Shown: positions 42,620 to 51,447 of the stretch, piece after piece
How the letters are laid out: each line of letters begins with the position of its first letter
Position numbering within the stretch: position 1 is the first letter of the stretch
Assembly: GCA_035995985.1 (NCBI GenBank)
Contig: DASYJY010000035.1
Span: forward strand, 1-64,000
Reading direction: 5' to 3'
DNA length: 64,000 nt
DNA from: JADGNZ01 sp035995985
GTDB lineage: Bacteria > Acidobacteriota > Thermoanaerobaculia > Gp7-AA8
Position numbers and translations under genes: made by a program
Notes under the pieces: generated by a model
The model's database searches: none
Told to the model about the DNA's origin: nothing
What the model saw: only the letters and a program-made list of their open reading frames with translations

Positions 42620-45274
42620 TTATCTCCAGTTCGCGACCACGGTCACCGGCGAGGGATCCGCCTCCCCTCCGTTCGCGATGACCCGTCCGTCCGGCGCGAG
42701 GTCGTAGTCGGAGGAAGAGACGGGGTTGACGTCGAGGCGGTATCTCGGTCGCGTCGCGGTAATGGCGAAGGTGGTCGCGGTCTGGACGTCGACCTCGGTC
42801 AGCGTGTTGTCGGCGGTGAGGTAGTCGAGGTGCGCGCCGTCGGGAGACCAGCGGGAGGAGTGGCCGCCGGTGGTCGTGACCTGCCACTTGCCGCCGGTGC
42901 CGAGGAAAGGGACGACGTAGATTTCGTCGCGGCCGCTTTCGTTCGAGGTGTAGGCGAGCCAGCGGCCGTCGGGGGAGATTCGCGGATCATGCGCGGCGAA
43001 TTCGCCGGCGATGATCGCGCGCGGTTGTTCGGCGGCGGTCAGCGGCACAGCCCAGATCTGCGGGGCGGCGGGATTTTGCCAGAGCGAGACGACGACCCAT
43101 TTGCCATCCGGCGAGGCGGAGCCGGGGTCGGCGTCGCCGGTTAGTCGCGCGACGAGTTGGCGCGGACCGTTGCCGTCGGCGCGGCGACGGTAGATGGCGG
43201 CGCGCTCTTCCGGCTTGTCGCGCGCCGCGTAGATGATCTCCGTGCCGTCGTGGCTCCAGACTGGCGCCTCATTCATCGACCCTTCGAACGTGAGCCGCGT
43301 GCGAACGTCGTGGTCGGCGTCGATGACCCAGATGTCGGCGCGCGGCTCGCCGGCGTTCGTGACCAGGCGATGGCCGTCGGACGAGAGTTTGAGGTCGTAA
43401 TACTTGGCCACCTCGCCGAGCGTGCCGAGGTTCTTGCCGTCGCGGCCGAACCAGAGCAGGTGCGTCCCGGAGAGCGTGCCGCCGGGTTGAAAGATGAGCG
43501 TGCGGCCGGCGGCATCGAAGACACCGTGCCACGTCGAGGCATCGAAGCGAACGTTCTGCGCCACGATCGTAGGACTACCCGTCAACGCGCCGCGGCTGAC
43601 ATCGAACGGCTGCGAGACGAGCGTGCTTTCGCGCAGCATCAGGAGCTTGCCGTCGATGTAGGCGACATTCGCCAGAGTCTGCGCGACCACACGATCGCTG
43701 CGGCCGTCGAGAAAGCGGATGTGCAACGCGGTGGCGCGCGAACCGGGCACGAAGTGATTCGCGGCGAGGTAGAGAAACGACTTGCCGCCGGGGAGGAAGA
43801 GCGGCCAGCGATGCGTGGTGATGCCGCCGCCGGGCGTGGTCAGCGCGACAGGCGTGCCGCCGCTGGCGTTTACGCGATACAGACCAGCGCGCGTCTCGGG
43901 CGTGTAGACGATGATGTTCTCCTCGCTCCACGTTCCGCCGCGCGCATTCGGCGCGTCGGTGACGACGATCGGTACGCCACCGGCGGCATCAACGGTCTTC
44001 AACTTGCCATGCGCGAAGAATCCGAGCGAGCGATTGTCGGGCGACCAGAACGGGAACATGGCGTCGTCGCTGTTTTCAATCTCGCGCGGCTCGGCGGAGT
44101 CGAGCGAACGCATCCACAGCGTCCGCTTCCCTTCCGGCGAGACCGCCACAAAGGCGACTCGGCGGCCGTCGTGTGAAAGGACAGGCGAGCCTGCATAGTC
44201 GCCGGTGAAGACGAATCGCAGTCCACGCGGCGGCACGATCGCGGCGATGACCGGCTGGCGCAGTGAATCGATTTCGCGCCGTGACCACATCGCGATTCCG
44301 GTTGCCGCCGCAATCGCGCCTGCGAGCGCGATCGTCCACGCCGCCCGCTCGCGCCACATGCGTCCGCGCGCGCGGGCCATCGGCGGCGGCGCGGACGGAT
44401 TCGTCTGCTCGTCGCGGATCCACTGCAGCGCGAGCATGACGTCGTGCGCCGTCTGGAAGCGGTCATCGGGATTTTTCGCGAGGCACGTGCGAACGACGCG
44501 ATCGAGCGACACCGGCGTCATCGGACGCAGCGTCGAGATCGGCGCCGGCTCGCTGGCGATGATCTGCGCGATCATCCCGGCCCGGCTGGCCGCGTTGAAC
44601 GCGCGTCGGCCGGTGAGCATCTCGTAGAGCATGCAGCCGAATGCGAAAATGTCGGTGCGCGCGTCGCTGCGGGCGTATTCGATCTGCTCCGGCGCCATGT
44701 AGCAGAACGTTCCCACCAGCGTCCCCTCGGCGGTCAGCGGCTCGCTGGGCAGCATCGCGGTGATGCTTTGCGGCGACGTCGACGCGACCAACGCCGCGTC
44801 CATCGCTTTTGCCAGGCCGAAATCGAGCAGCTTCGAGCCGCTGCGCGTGAGGATGACGTTGCCCGGCTTGAGATCGCGATGAATGATGCCGGTGCGATGC
44901 GCCTTATCGAGCGCGTCGGCGATCTCGATGCCGTGCCGCAAGACGTCCGACACCGGCAACGGACCGCGAGCCAGCCGCTCCGTCAGCGGCTCGCCGTCGA
45001 GATACTCCATCACCAGATACTCGACGTCGTTCTGCGTGCCGACGTCGAAGAGCATGCAGATGTTCGGATGATTGAGGCTCGAGATTGCCTTCGCCTCGCG
45101 CTCGAAGCGCGCGCGCAGCTGCGCATCGCGCGCGAACTCCGCCGGCAGCACTTTGATGGCCACGTCGCGCGAGAGCCGCGTGTCGCTGGCGCGGTAAACC
45201 TCTCCCATCCCGCCCGCGCCGATGGGCGCAGCGATCTCGTACGGGCCGAGCCGGGTGCCGGGAGGAAGGGACAC
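42620..45274 (-). CDS. Membrane Ser/Thr protein kinase with TolB-like beta-propeller
   Basis: An 884-residue protein. Kinase domain 1-280: glycine loop IGAGGMGEVY, Lys in VAIKVL, catalytic HRDLKPGN, DFGLAK, GTFCYMAPEQ. One membrane helix lies near 312-332 (WTIALAGAIAAATGIAMW). The extracytoplasmic part, to 884, is a WD40/TolB-like propeller with repeats of the SPDGKWV and SHDGRRVAF type. It senses something outside and phosphorylates cytosolic proteins; the ligand is unknown. This architecture is expanded in Acidobacteriota. Confidence 0.95.
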   Translation of the reverse strand: MSLPPGTRLGPYEIAAPIGAGGMGEVYRASDTRLSRDVAIKVLPAEFARDAQLRARFEREAKAISSLNHPNICMLFDVGTQNDVEYLVMEYLDGEPLTERLARGPLPVSDVLRHGIEIADALDKAHRTGIIHRDLKPGNVILTRSGSKLLDFGLAKAMDAALVASTSPQSITAMLPSEPLTAEGTLVGTFCYMAPEQIEYARSDARTDIFAFGCMLYEMLTGRRAFNAASRAGMIAQIIASEPAPISTLRPMTPVSLDRVVRTCLAKNPDDRFQTAHDVMLALQWIRDEQTNPSAPPPMARARGRMWRERAAWTIALAGAIAAATGIAMWSRREIDSLRQPVIAAIVPPRGLRFVFTGDYAGSPVLSHDGRRVAFVAVSPEGKRTLWMRSLDSAEPREIENSDDAMFPFWSPDNRSLGFFAHGKLKTVDAAGGVPIVVTDAPNARGGTWSEENIIVYTPETRAGLYRVNASGGTPVALTTPGGGITTHRWPLFLPGGKSFLYLAANHFVPGSRATALHIRFLDGRSDRVVAQTLANVAYIDGKLLMLRESTLVSQPFDVSRGALTGSPTIVAQNVRFDASTWHGVFDAAGRTLIFQPGGTLSGTHLLWFGRDGKNLGTLGEVAKYYDLKLSSDGHRLVTNAGEPRADIWVIDADHDVRTRLTFEGSMNEAPVWSHDGTEIIYAARDKPEERAAIYRRRADGNGPRQLVARLTGDADPGSASPDGKWVVVSLWQNPAAPQIWAVPLTAAEQPRAIIAGEFAAHDPRISPDGRWLAYTSNESGRDEIYVVPFLGTGGKWQVTTTGGHSSRWSPDGAHLDYLTADNTLTEVDVQTATTFAITATRPRYRLDVNPVSSSDYDLAPDGRVIANGGEADPSPVTVVANWR

Positions 45275-45287
45275 GTGTGGCGAAAGT

Positions 45288-46160
45288 CTAATCCCAGTTC
45301 GTGTCGTTCATCTTCGCCACGATCTTCGCGACTTCGATGTAGTCGGCGCCGTCGCCGAGCTGGTTCAGCGATGATGTGAAGAGGTGCTGCGTCAGTGCCA
45401 GCATCGGCGTCGCGGCGTGCTGCTGATGCGCGATCGACGCGGCGATGCGGATGTCTTTGTCGTGATGCGCGAGTTTGAAAACGAGCGGCCACTTGTGCTC
45501 GAGGAGCCGCATCGGCAGCAGGTTTTCGGATGCATTCGATCGGCCGCTGCCGGCGTTCGTCACGGCGAGCGCGGTCTTGAGATCGATGCCGTATTGCTTC
45601 GCCAGAAGCAGGCATTCCGAGGTGATCCAGACGGTCGCGCCCATGATCGTGTTCGTGAGGACTTTGATCGCATGACCGGAGCCGACCGGACCGACGTGAA
45701 TGATGGTCTTGCCGCAGAGCTGAAGAATTTCGCGGGCGCGTTCGAAATCGGCGGCGTCGCCGCCGATCATGATCGTGAGCGTGGCGTTCTCGGCGCCGAC
45801 CGTCGCGCCGGTGACGGGCGCATCGACGAACGCGACGCGTTTTTCGGCGAGACGCGCTGCGGTTTGTTTCGAAGCATTCGGATCGCCGCTGGTCGCATCG
45901 ATCCAGAGCGTTCCTGGACGCAGCGACGGAAGCAGCTTGTCGACGATCTCATCGACCTCAATGCTCGTCGGCAGCATGGTGATGATGACCTCGGCGTTCG
46001 CACAGTCGGCGAGATCGTTCGCGAGCGTCGTCCCGTGCTCGCGCGCGTGGCGCTCCGCCTTTTCGCGGGTGCGGTTCCAGACGGTGAGCTCGTGTTGTTT
46101 GGAGAGATGGCGCGCCATCGGGAAACCCATGGCGCCAAGTCCGATGAATGCGATTTTCAT
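45288..46160 (-). CDS. NAD(P)-dependent beta-hydroxyacid dehydrogenase, 3-hydroxyisobutyrate dehydrogenase family
   Basis: A 290-residue protein: Rossmann loop IAFIGLGAMGFPMARHL, Asn/Arg after strand 2 (VWNRT, favouring NADP), substrate loop DAPVTGATVGAENATL, and the catalytic lysine region GSGHAIKVLTNTI, matching the HIBADH/glyoxylate reductase pattern. Likely reduces succinic semialdehyde/glyoxylate or oxidises 3-hydroxyisobutyrate. It sits 14 nt before the kinase gene. Its 5' side is a 360-bp gap with a highly structured RNA on its own strand. Confidence 0.9.
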   Translation of the reverse strand: MKIAFIGLGAMGFPMARHLSKQHELTVWNRTREKAERHAREHGTTLANDLADCANAEVIITMLPTSIEVDEIVDKLLPSLRPGTLWIDATSGDPNASKQTAARLAEKRVAFVDAPVTGATVGAENATLTIMIGGDAADFERAREILQLCGKTIIHVGPVGSGHAIKVLTNTIMGATVWITSECLLLAKQYGIDLKTALAVTNAGSGRSNASENLLPMRLLEHKWPLVFKLAHHDKDIRIAASIAHQQHAATPMLALTQHLFTSSLNQLGDGADYIEVAKIVAKMNDTNWD

Positions 46161-46190
46161 CGGAGCATTCTATCGGGCAAGCCGAGCTGG

Positions 46191-46404
46191 CTGATGTGGA
46201 GTTGGCGCGTCACACACGCCGCGTCCCTGCGCCGCACTCCACATCAGAACAGCAGCTCGATCGAGACCCTCCGGCACGCGTTGCAGAGAGAGAGAGGTAG
46301 CTTCAGCAATTGTCGACGGAGGCACGCCCATTCGCCCGCTCTTCCGTCGTTTGGGTCCGAGGTGGGCACGTAACTGAAGGGCCTCGATCCAACCGCTGTT
46401 CTCA
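46191..46404 (-). ncRNA. Candidate structured RNA: independent ncRNA or 5' leader of the dehydrogenase gene
   Basis: Segments 46378-46401 and 46247-46270 can pair over 24 positions. As plus-strand RNA this gives 20 Watson-Crick pairs and four mismatches. As minus-strand RNA three of the four mismatches become G-U wobbles (23 of 24 paired), which points to minus-strand transcription. Inside lie CUUCAG/CUGAAG (46374-46379 with 46301-46306) and CGACGGA/UCCGUCG (46343-46349 with 46314-46320). A pyrimidine-rich CUCUCUCUC stretch lies at about 46285-46297. Directly after comes a perfect 12-bp stem (46236-46247 with 46191-46202) with nested GC stems. It does not show RNase P, tmRNA or SRP core motifs; a 6S-like RNA is possible but unproven. 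Confidence 0.4.
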
Positions 46405-46411
46405 GATTTTC

Positions 46412-46444
46412 AAGGAAAATAAAAAAGGGGCATTACGCCCCTTT
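46412..46444 (-). terminator. Intrinsic terminator after the ferredoxin gene
   Basis: Stem AAAGGGGC / GCCCCTTT with 5-nt loop at 46424-46444, followed on the minus strand by TTTTTTATTTTCC once the stem tail is counted. It can also work on the plus strand (TTTGTTT follows). It separates the ferredoxin transcript from the structured RNA region. Confidence 0.85.
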
Positions 46445-46520
46445 GTTTGCCTCGCGGCGAATTGCTGTTCGGTGAGTCTAAGTTTGCAGGGTACTCGATT
46501 TCGTGACGCAGCTCACATTC

Positions 46521-46784
46521 TCAGGTTTTCTTGTACCAGGCCGCGTTGATCTCCGTGTAGTGCTTCCACTGCTCCGGCACCAGATCCTGCGGGAAGATGG
46601 CCTGCACGGGACACGCCGGCTCGCACGCGCCGCAGTCGATGCAGACCTCGGGATCGATATAGAGCATCGTGTCCTCGGCGAATCCGTCCTCGTCCTTCCG
46701 AGGGTGAATGCAGTCGACGGGACAGACGTCGACGCAGGCGGTGTCCTTGGTTCCCACACACGGTTCAGCAATCACATAGGTCAT
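46521..46784 (-). CDS. fdxA: 7Fe-type ferredoxin (FdxA-like)
   Basis: An 87-residue electron carrier. The first cluster motif CVGTKDTACVDVCPVDC has the wide Cys-x7-Cys-x3-Cys spacing of a [3Fe-4S] site. The second, CIDCGACEPACP, is a canonical [4Fe-4S] site. The remaining tail is helical, as in FdxA. Single-gene unit with its own terminator. Confidence 0.93.
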   Translation of the reverse strand: MTYVIAEPCVGTKDTACVDVCPVDCIHPRKDEDGFAEDTMLYIDPEVCIDCGACEPACPVQAIFPQDLVPEQWKHYTEINAAWYKKT

Positions 46785-46851
46785 GGCGCGCGCATTTTAA
46801 GTGAAGAAGGAACGGGTCAAGTGAAAAAAATCGGGCCGGCGAATCCCAGCT

Positions 46852-48936
46852 TCACTCTTCGTTTTTCGTTTCCCACATGCGGATCGATTCGATCTGGTAG
46901 TCGTTGCCCATGAACGTGACCAGATCGCCGGTGGCGTGGCCGAGGAGCGCTTTGGCGACGTCGGATTGATTCGAATAGACGCCGTGCTCCGGCGCCGATT
47001 CCCACGGCCCGAGGATGGTGACTTCGCGTCGTTCGTCGCCGTTCGCCAGCGCGACCTTCGTTCCGACGCGAACGATCGACGTATCGACCTGATCGGGATT
47101 GAGAACCTGCACGCGCGAGATCTCCGAGGCTAATTCGCCGACGCGGGCGGAAAGGTACTCGGCGCGTGCGCGCGCAGCTTTGTATTCGAAGTTTTCGCGA
47201 AGGTCGCCCATCTCGCGTGCGGCCTGCAGTGCGCGCGAGTTCGCCGGGATCTCGACGGTCTTGAGGTTCGTCAGCTCGGCGCGCTTCTGCTCGAGCGACT
47301 GCGCCGTCGCGTACACCGGCTCCGCTTCCGGCTCGCGCAGTTGCGGGAACTTCATCAGCGCGGCGCCCTTGGCCGTCTCGCGGCGGTACTCCTCGATCGC
47401 GCCGTAGCGATCGATCGTTTCGACCAGCTTGCGTGCGCCTTCTTCGTTGCCGACACCGGTGATGATGCGCAGCGCGAGACCGCCGTGATCGAACATCTCT
47501 TTGAGCTTCGCGCGAACTGGTGAAAATTCGTCGGAGCTGATGGCGTCGATGATCTGGAACAGCAGCGTGTAGTTCGCTTTTTCTGAAAGCGTCTCCTGCT
47601 CGTTGAGCTGCTTGGCGAACCAGTAGAACGCGCGCGGATGGCGGCGTGGATAGCGCAGCGTTTCGTCGATGAGGCGGTCGCGCAGCTCCTTGTTTCCCGA
47701 CTCATCGAGCGCGTTGATGATCTGCGAGAGGATGCGCGGGTCTTCGTCGAGAAAGAAGACTTCGCTGTAGACCTTCGGCCAGTCGGGATTCAGGTCACGC
47801 ACTTGTCCGAGGGCGCGCTCGCGCAGCGGCTTGTCGGTGACGGCAACGATGACACGCGATGCCAGCGGCCCGGTGATGAGCGATTTCGGATCGAGCAAGG
47901 GTGTGTACGAGCCGGGCAGGCTTTCCAGTGTCGCTGCGATCTGCCACGCCGTCGCCGGATCGCGCGGTGCAAGCCTCGCGGCCTCGGAGGCCAGCTTCTC
48001 CGAAATGTAGTCGGCCAGATCTTTGCTGCGCGCGCTGTGTTTCCGGGCGAGGTCGAGCTTCCCTTTCGGATCGGCCCGATCGAAGGCGCCCTTGATCGCT
48101 TCGTCAGCCGCGCCGGTCGACGCGCTCCAGGCGTACGTGGCCTTGGCGCCGCTGCCGCTGATCACGATCTGCGGATTCTTTCGCGCCGCCGTCCACCACG
48201 AGCTCCACTTCTCCTCGGGCACAATACCGATGACGGCGTCGCGCACTTCGCCCATCTGCATCGGACGTCCGAAGCTCTGCAGAATTCGCGCGAAGAATGC
48301 CGGCGGCGACTTCTTCGCTTCCGCTCGTACCGCTTCGGCATCGCTGAATTTCTCGCGAAGCACGTGTCCCGCCGGAAGCGGCGTGAGGTACTTGGCGGCC
48401 GCGCCGATCGGAACGGGGACGCGCTTATCTTTTTCGAAGTCGAGACGGGCGATGCCTAGATCGGGATTGAGCTCCGTCACGATGCCGGCGCCGCGGCCGG
48501 CCATGAAGTACATCTCCCCTTCGTCGTACTTCAGCCAGGTCTCGATCTTCTCCGCCTTCTCAACCGGATTGCTGGTCGGCTCGCTGAAGCCGGCGAAGTC
48601 GTACACGCGCTGGAAGTTTTTATGCGTCCCGTGCGCGCCGCGCAGCGCCTGCTCGATCTGCGGGCGCAGCGTGGCCGGATGTTTGGAGAGGCGGCCCAGC
48701 TCTTTCAGAACCTGCAGGCGCAGCGGCCACAGTTTCTTCTCCAGCAGCGTGTCGGAGAGGAGGCCGAGGAGCGTGTCGGACTGCGTGCGCTGCTCCGACT
48801 TGCGGAGCACGCGGGCAGTGATGATGAACGAGTCGACGTCGCTCGGGTCGCGGTCGAGCTGCGACATCCACAGGGACTCGAGCTCGTCGAATTTCTTTTG
48901 GTCGATCAGGCGCTGAGCATCGTCGCGAAACGGCAA
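46852..48936 (-). CDS. greA: Transcript cleavage factor GreA fused to a large helical N-terminal region
   Basis: A 694-residue protein. The last ~147 residues are a full GreA: coiled coil with GDLRENFEYKAARARAEYL, keeping the tip Asp and Glu that position the catalytic metal in RNA polymerase. The globular end follows with VRVGTKVAL, GVYSNQSDVAKALLGHATGD. The first ~540 residues are helical, TPR-like at the start and with a basic/wedge segment near 170-200. GreA is normally 158 residues; long GreA-C fusions are known in chlamydiae. The N-terminus may recruit partners. Confidence 0.88.
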   Translation of the reverse strand: MPFRDDAQRLIDQKKFDELESLWMSQLDRDPSDVDSFIITARVLRKSEQRTQSDTLLGLLSDTLLEKKLWPLRLQVLKELGRLSKHPATLRPQIEQALRGAHGTHKNFQRVYDFAGFSEPTSNPVEKAEKIETWLKYDEGEMYFMAGRGAGIVTELNPDLGIARLDFEKDKRVPVPIGAAAKYLTPLPAGHVLREKFSDAEAVRAEAKKSPPAFFARILQSFGRPMQMGEVRDAVIGIVPEEKWSSWWTAARKNPQIVISGSGAKATYAWSASTGAADEAIKGAFDRADPKGKLDLARKHSARSKDLADYISEKLASEAARLAPRDPATAWQIAATLESLPGSYTPLLDPKSLITGPLASRVIVAVTDKPLRERALGQVRDLNPDWPKVYSEVFFLDEDPRILSQIINALDESGNKELRDRLIDETLRYPRRHPRAFYWFAKQLNEQETLSEKANYTLLFQIIDAISSDEFSPVRAKLKEMFDHGGLALRIITGVGNEEGARKLVETIDRYGAIEEYRRETAKGAALMKFPQLREPEAEPVYATAQSLEQKRAELTNLKTVEIPANSRALQAAREMGDLRENFEYKAARARAEYLSARVGELASEISRVQVLNPDQVDTSIVRVGTKVALANGDERREVTILGPWESAPEHGVYSNQSDVAKALLGHATGDLVTFMGNDYQIESIRMWETKNEE

Positions 48937-49017
48937 AGTCGAAGTCCCCCCGGGCGGAATGAGCGGGACATTGTAGCGGTGTTGGCCGTGGCTGTCTCTG
49001 CGCCGCCGGCCTGCCGG

Positions 49018-49176
49018 CTACCGCCGCAGTTTGACGATGGCTTTGAACACGTCGAAAGGGAGCTCTTCGGCGTGGACGATGTGACGAAGGTGATGCAATG
49101 TGGTACGGCGTTCCTTCACGTCTTCGAGCGAGATGTTGTGCTTCCGAAGTACCTCATGTGCTTTCTGGTCAGGCAT
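49018..49176 (-). CDS. Small protein of unknown function
   Basis: A 52-residue protein MPDQKAHEVLRKHNISLEDV, highly charged, helical, ending KAIVKLRR. GGGAG 4 nt before the ATG at 49176 sets this start; a longer frame to 49251 lacks a site. It could be a small regulatory or ribosome-associated protein; no family recognised. Confidence 0.6.
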   Translation of the reverse strand: MPDQKAHEVLRKHNISLEDVKERRTTLHHLRHIVHAEELPFDVFKAIVKLRR

Positions 49177-49293
49177 AGTTCTCCCGTGTTGAAGACTGCG
49201 TTGGAGCACGGTTAAACGCGGCTGTCCGTGAACTATTTCGCTTAGATTCATAAAGTACTTGACAATGTTCGGCTACCGATGCATCTTGACGGC

Positions 49294-49938
49294 ATGCGAC
49301 GCTTGGCCGTGCTCATCCTCTACGTCATCGTCACCATCGCCTGTCACTACGGAACGAACTCGCCCGCCGCGGCGGCCGCGTCCGCCGGCGACGTCGCCGG
49401 CATCAAGCGCATGCTCGACGCCGGCCTCGACCCGAATGCGCACGACGCGGCCGGCTACACGCCGCTGATCGACGCCGCCCGCGCCGGCAACGTGGACGTG
49501 ATCCGCCTCCTCACCAGCCGCGGCGCGAATCCGAATCTGGCCGACACCGCGGTGAACTCCTGGACACCGCTGCTGCACGCGGTCCACAAGTCGCGGCCGG
49601 CGTCCGTCACCGCGCTGCTCGCCGCCGGCGCGAATCCGGACAACGCCGACCCGCATGGAACCACACCATTAATGTTGGCCTCCGGCTACGGCGACACGGA
49701 CATCGTGAAGATCCTCCTCGCGCACAAAGCCAACCCGCGCCTAGCCGCCAGCGACGGCATCACCGCCCTCGACCTGGCCCGCTCCGGCGTCCCCGACATC
49801 GACCGCTTCACGGTCTTCCACTGCCAGCAGGAGACGGTGAATGCGCTCTTAGCTGCCGATCCGAAGCTCCCCGATCACACTGACAAGCTCCCGGGCATCG
49901 CGCGCATGCTGATGCGCACGAAGCGGTGCGGCGCGTAG
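49294..49938 (+). CDS. Ankyrin-repeat lipoprotein
   Basis: A 214-residue protein with a short lipoprotein signal (MRRLAVLILYVIVTIAC, Cys17) and four to five ankyrin repeats: GVAGIKRMLDAGLDPN-type, GYTPLIDAARAGNVDVIRLL, WTPLLHAVH, GTTPLMLASGYGDTDIVKIL. It probably mediates protein contacts in the periplasm. The start at 49294 is chosen for the signal sequence; ATG 49279 is possible. Confidence 0.88.
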   Translation: MRRLAVLILYVIVTIACHYGTNSPAAAAASAGDVAGIKRMLDAGLDPNAHDAAGYTPLIDAARAGNVDVIRLLTSRGANPNLADTAVNSWTPLLHAVHKSRPASVTALLAAGANPDNADPHGTTPLMLASGYGDTDIVKILLAHKANPRLAASDGITALDLARSGVPDIDRFTVFHCQQETVNALLAADPKLPDHTDKLPGIARMLMRTKRCGA

Positions 49939-49953
49939 GGAACAGGAAACGAT

Positions 49954-50901
49954 TCACACGCGTAGCGCGATCTTGCCGAAGTGGTCCTCTTTCATCGCGC
50001 GATGCGCTTCGTCCGCATCGGCGAGATCGAAGACGCGATCGATGATGGGGCGGATGCGTCCGGCGCGGAGGTCGTCGCCGAAGCGGGTGATGAACGACGA
50101 CACGATGGCCGCCTTCTCCTCGACTGGCCGTGCCCGCAACGTCGATCCGATGATCTGCTGACGTTTCAAGAGCAGCGCGTTCACGTTCAAGTCGATCGAG
50201 CCCGGACCGCCCATTGAGCCGATGATCACCACGCGGCCTCCGACGGCCAGGCATTCGAGATCGCGCGAAAGGTACTTCGCGCCGATGTGGTCGACGATCA
50301 CGTTCGCGCCCCGTGCGCGTTCAACGTAATCCTCCTCGTTGTAGTTGATGGCCACATCCGCGCCGTGTGCGAGACAGCGCTCGCATTTCTCGCGCGAGCC
50401 GGCGGTGACGATGACGCGCAGGCCGGCCTGTTTGGCAAGTGTCGTCGCCGCGGTGCCGACGCCGCTTCCGCCGCCGTGAACGAGCAGCGTCTCGCCGGCC
50501 CGCGCACGTGCGAGCTCGAAGACATTGAGATACGCAGTGAGAAAAACCTCCGGCATCGCGCCAGCTTCGACGTCGGTCAGCGCGTCCGGAACATGCATCG
50601 CGGAACCGTGATGGACGACGACTTCCTCGGCATATCCGCCGCCGGCGAGCAGCGCCATCGCGCGATCGCCGACGTTCCAGCCGCGAACATCCGCTCCGAT
50701 TTCCATCACCTCGCCCGCGCATTCGAGTCCGAGGATTGGCGACGCGCCGGCGGGCGGCGGATAGTGACCTTCGCGCTGCAACAAGTCGGCGCGATTCACG
50801 GCCGTGGCGCGAACGCGGATGCGCAGGTCGTTGGCTGACGGCGGCGGCGATTCCACGTCACCGATGTGCATCGTCACTTCATCGAAGAGGATGGCGCGCA
50901 T
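49954..50901 (-). CDS. NADPH:quinone oxidoreductase, PIG3/QOR-type MDR family
   Basis: A 315-residue zinc-free medium-chain dehydrogenase. GroES-like start with VRATAVNRADLLQREGHYPPP, then LGLECAGEV, the nucleotide-binding motif VHGGGSGVGTAA, and RLDxN-like NVDVNALLLKRQQIIGSTL. PPPAG and NRADLLQR are typical of the PIG3 subgroup, which reduces quinones and quinone-like compounds. Confidence 0.9.
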   Translation of the reverse strand: MRAILFDEVTMHIGDVESPPPSANDLRIRVRATAVNRADLLQREGHYPPPAGASPILGLECAGEVMEIGADVRGWNVGDRAMALLAGGGYAEEVVVHHGSAMHVPDALTDVEAGAMPEVFLTAYLNVFELARARAGETLLVHGGGSGVGTAATTLAKQAGLRVIVTAGSREKCERCLAHGADVAINYNEEDYVERARGANVIVDHIGAKYLSRDLECLAVGGRVVIIGSMGGPGSIDLNVNALLLKRQQIIGSTLRARPVEEKAAIVSSFITRFGDDLRAGRIRPIIDRVFDLADADEAHRAMKEDHFGKIALRV

Positions 50902-50911
50902 ATCCCTTCCC

Positions 50912-51367
50912 TCATTGATTCACAGGTTGTGCGGCGCGGTTTCCGACAATCCCAAGCGTCACCTGGACGGCAGCCAATACAAAGTAGCCGAGGATCGAGG
51001 ACGATGCGAGGTCATAGCCGTCCGCGGCATGGATTCCACCCAACGACATGACCGCAGAAATGACGACGCCGATCGTGAGTTCCGTCCATGAGATGACGGC
51101 GGCGAGACATTCCAGGATCAGGATGGCGAACGAGCGGCGAACGCGCGCGCTCGCGAACTGCGCAAGGAGCAGTGGAATCGGCCAGAGGAAACAAAGAAGC
51201 GTGCCGATTTCATATCTCGAGAACTCGACGTGATGTTGCTGCACGGATCCACCCGTCGTGCAGGTCGTCAACGGCATCGTAAGCGCGAACAACAGAGCGA
51301 TGGCCGCACACGTTTTCGCGGCCAGCAAAATCCATCGGAGACGGCCAACTTCGAACGATTTCGTCAT
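50912..51367 (-). CDS. Small integral membrane protein of unknown function
   Basis: A 151-residue protein with four predicted membrane helices (about 10-32, 55-72, 80-105, 125-145) and short loops; a Cys/Thr-rich loop follows helix 1 (TTCTTGGSVQ). It lies 10 nt before the quinone oxidoreductase gene on the same strand. No family recognised. Confidence 0.65.
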   Translation of the reverse strand: MTKSFEVGRLRWILLAAKTCAAIALLFALTMPLTTCTTGGSVQQHHVEFSRYEIGTLLCFLWPIPLLLAQFASARVRRSFAILILECLAAVISWTELTIGVVISAVMSLGGIHAADGYDLASSSILGYFVLAAVQVTLGIVGNRAAQPVNQ

Positions 51368-51447
51368 GCGCCGGGTGTTTCGCTCCGGACGTTACCAGAT
51401 TGCGAATTGACGCGGCCGCGATCCCGCCTGCGATATCGTTCGCCGCC

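Larger units (their letters stand above)
46161..46520. other. 360-bp intergenic region with structured RNA and terminator
   Basis: No credible coding frame. On the minus strand it contains, in order, the ferredoxin terminator (46424-46444), a long helix closing a 155-nt domain (46247-46401), and a second strong hairpin (46191-46247), ending 31 nt before the dehydrogenase ATG. Each is listed separately. The remaining 46450-46520 shows nothing I can name. Confidence 0.7.

Noticed and set aside
42588..42887. Short minus-strand frame overlapping the kinase gene end
   Set aside because: It is an out-of-frame shadow of the kinase propeller region with no start signal.
46247..46404. RNase P, tmRNA or SRP RNA at this locus
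   Set aside because: No conserved GAGGAAAGTCC, tag frame with CCA end, or GGAAGCAGC-type SRP loop is visible on either strand.
46424..46444. Plus-strand gene ending at this terminator
   Set aside because: No plus-strand gene or clear promoter precedes it within 260 bp; on the minus strand it fits the ferredoxin gene.
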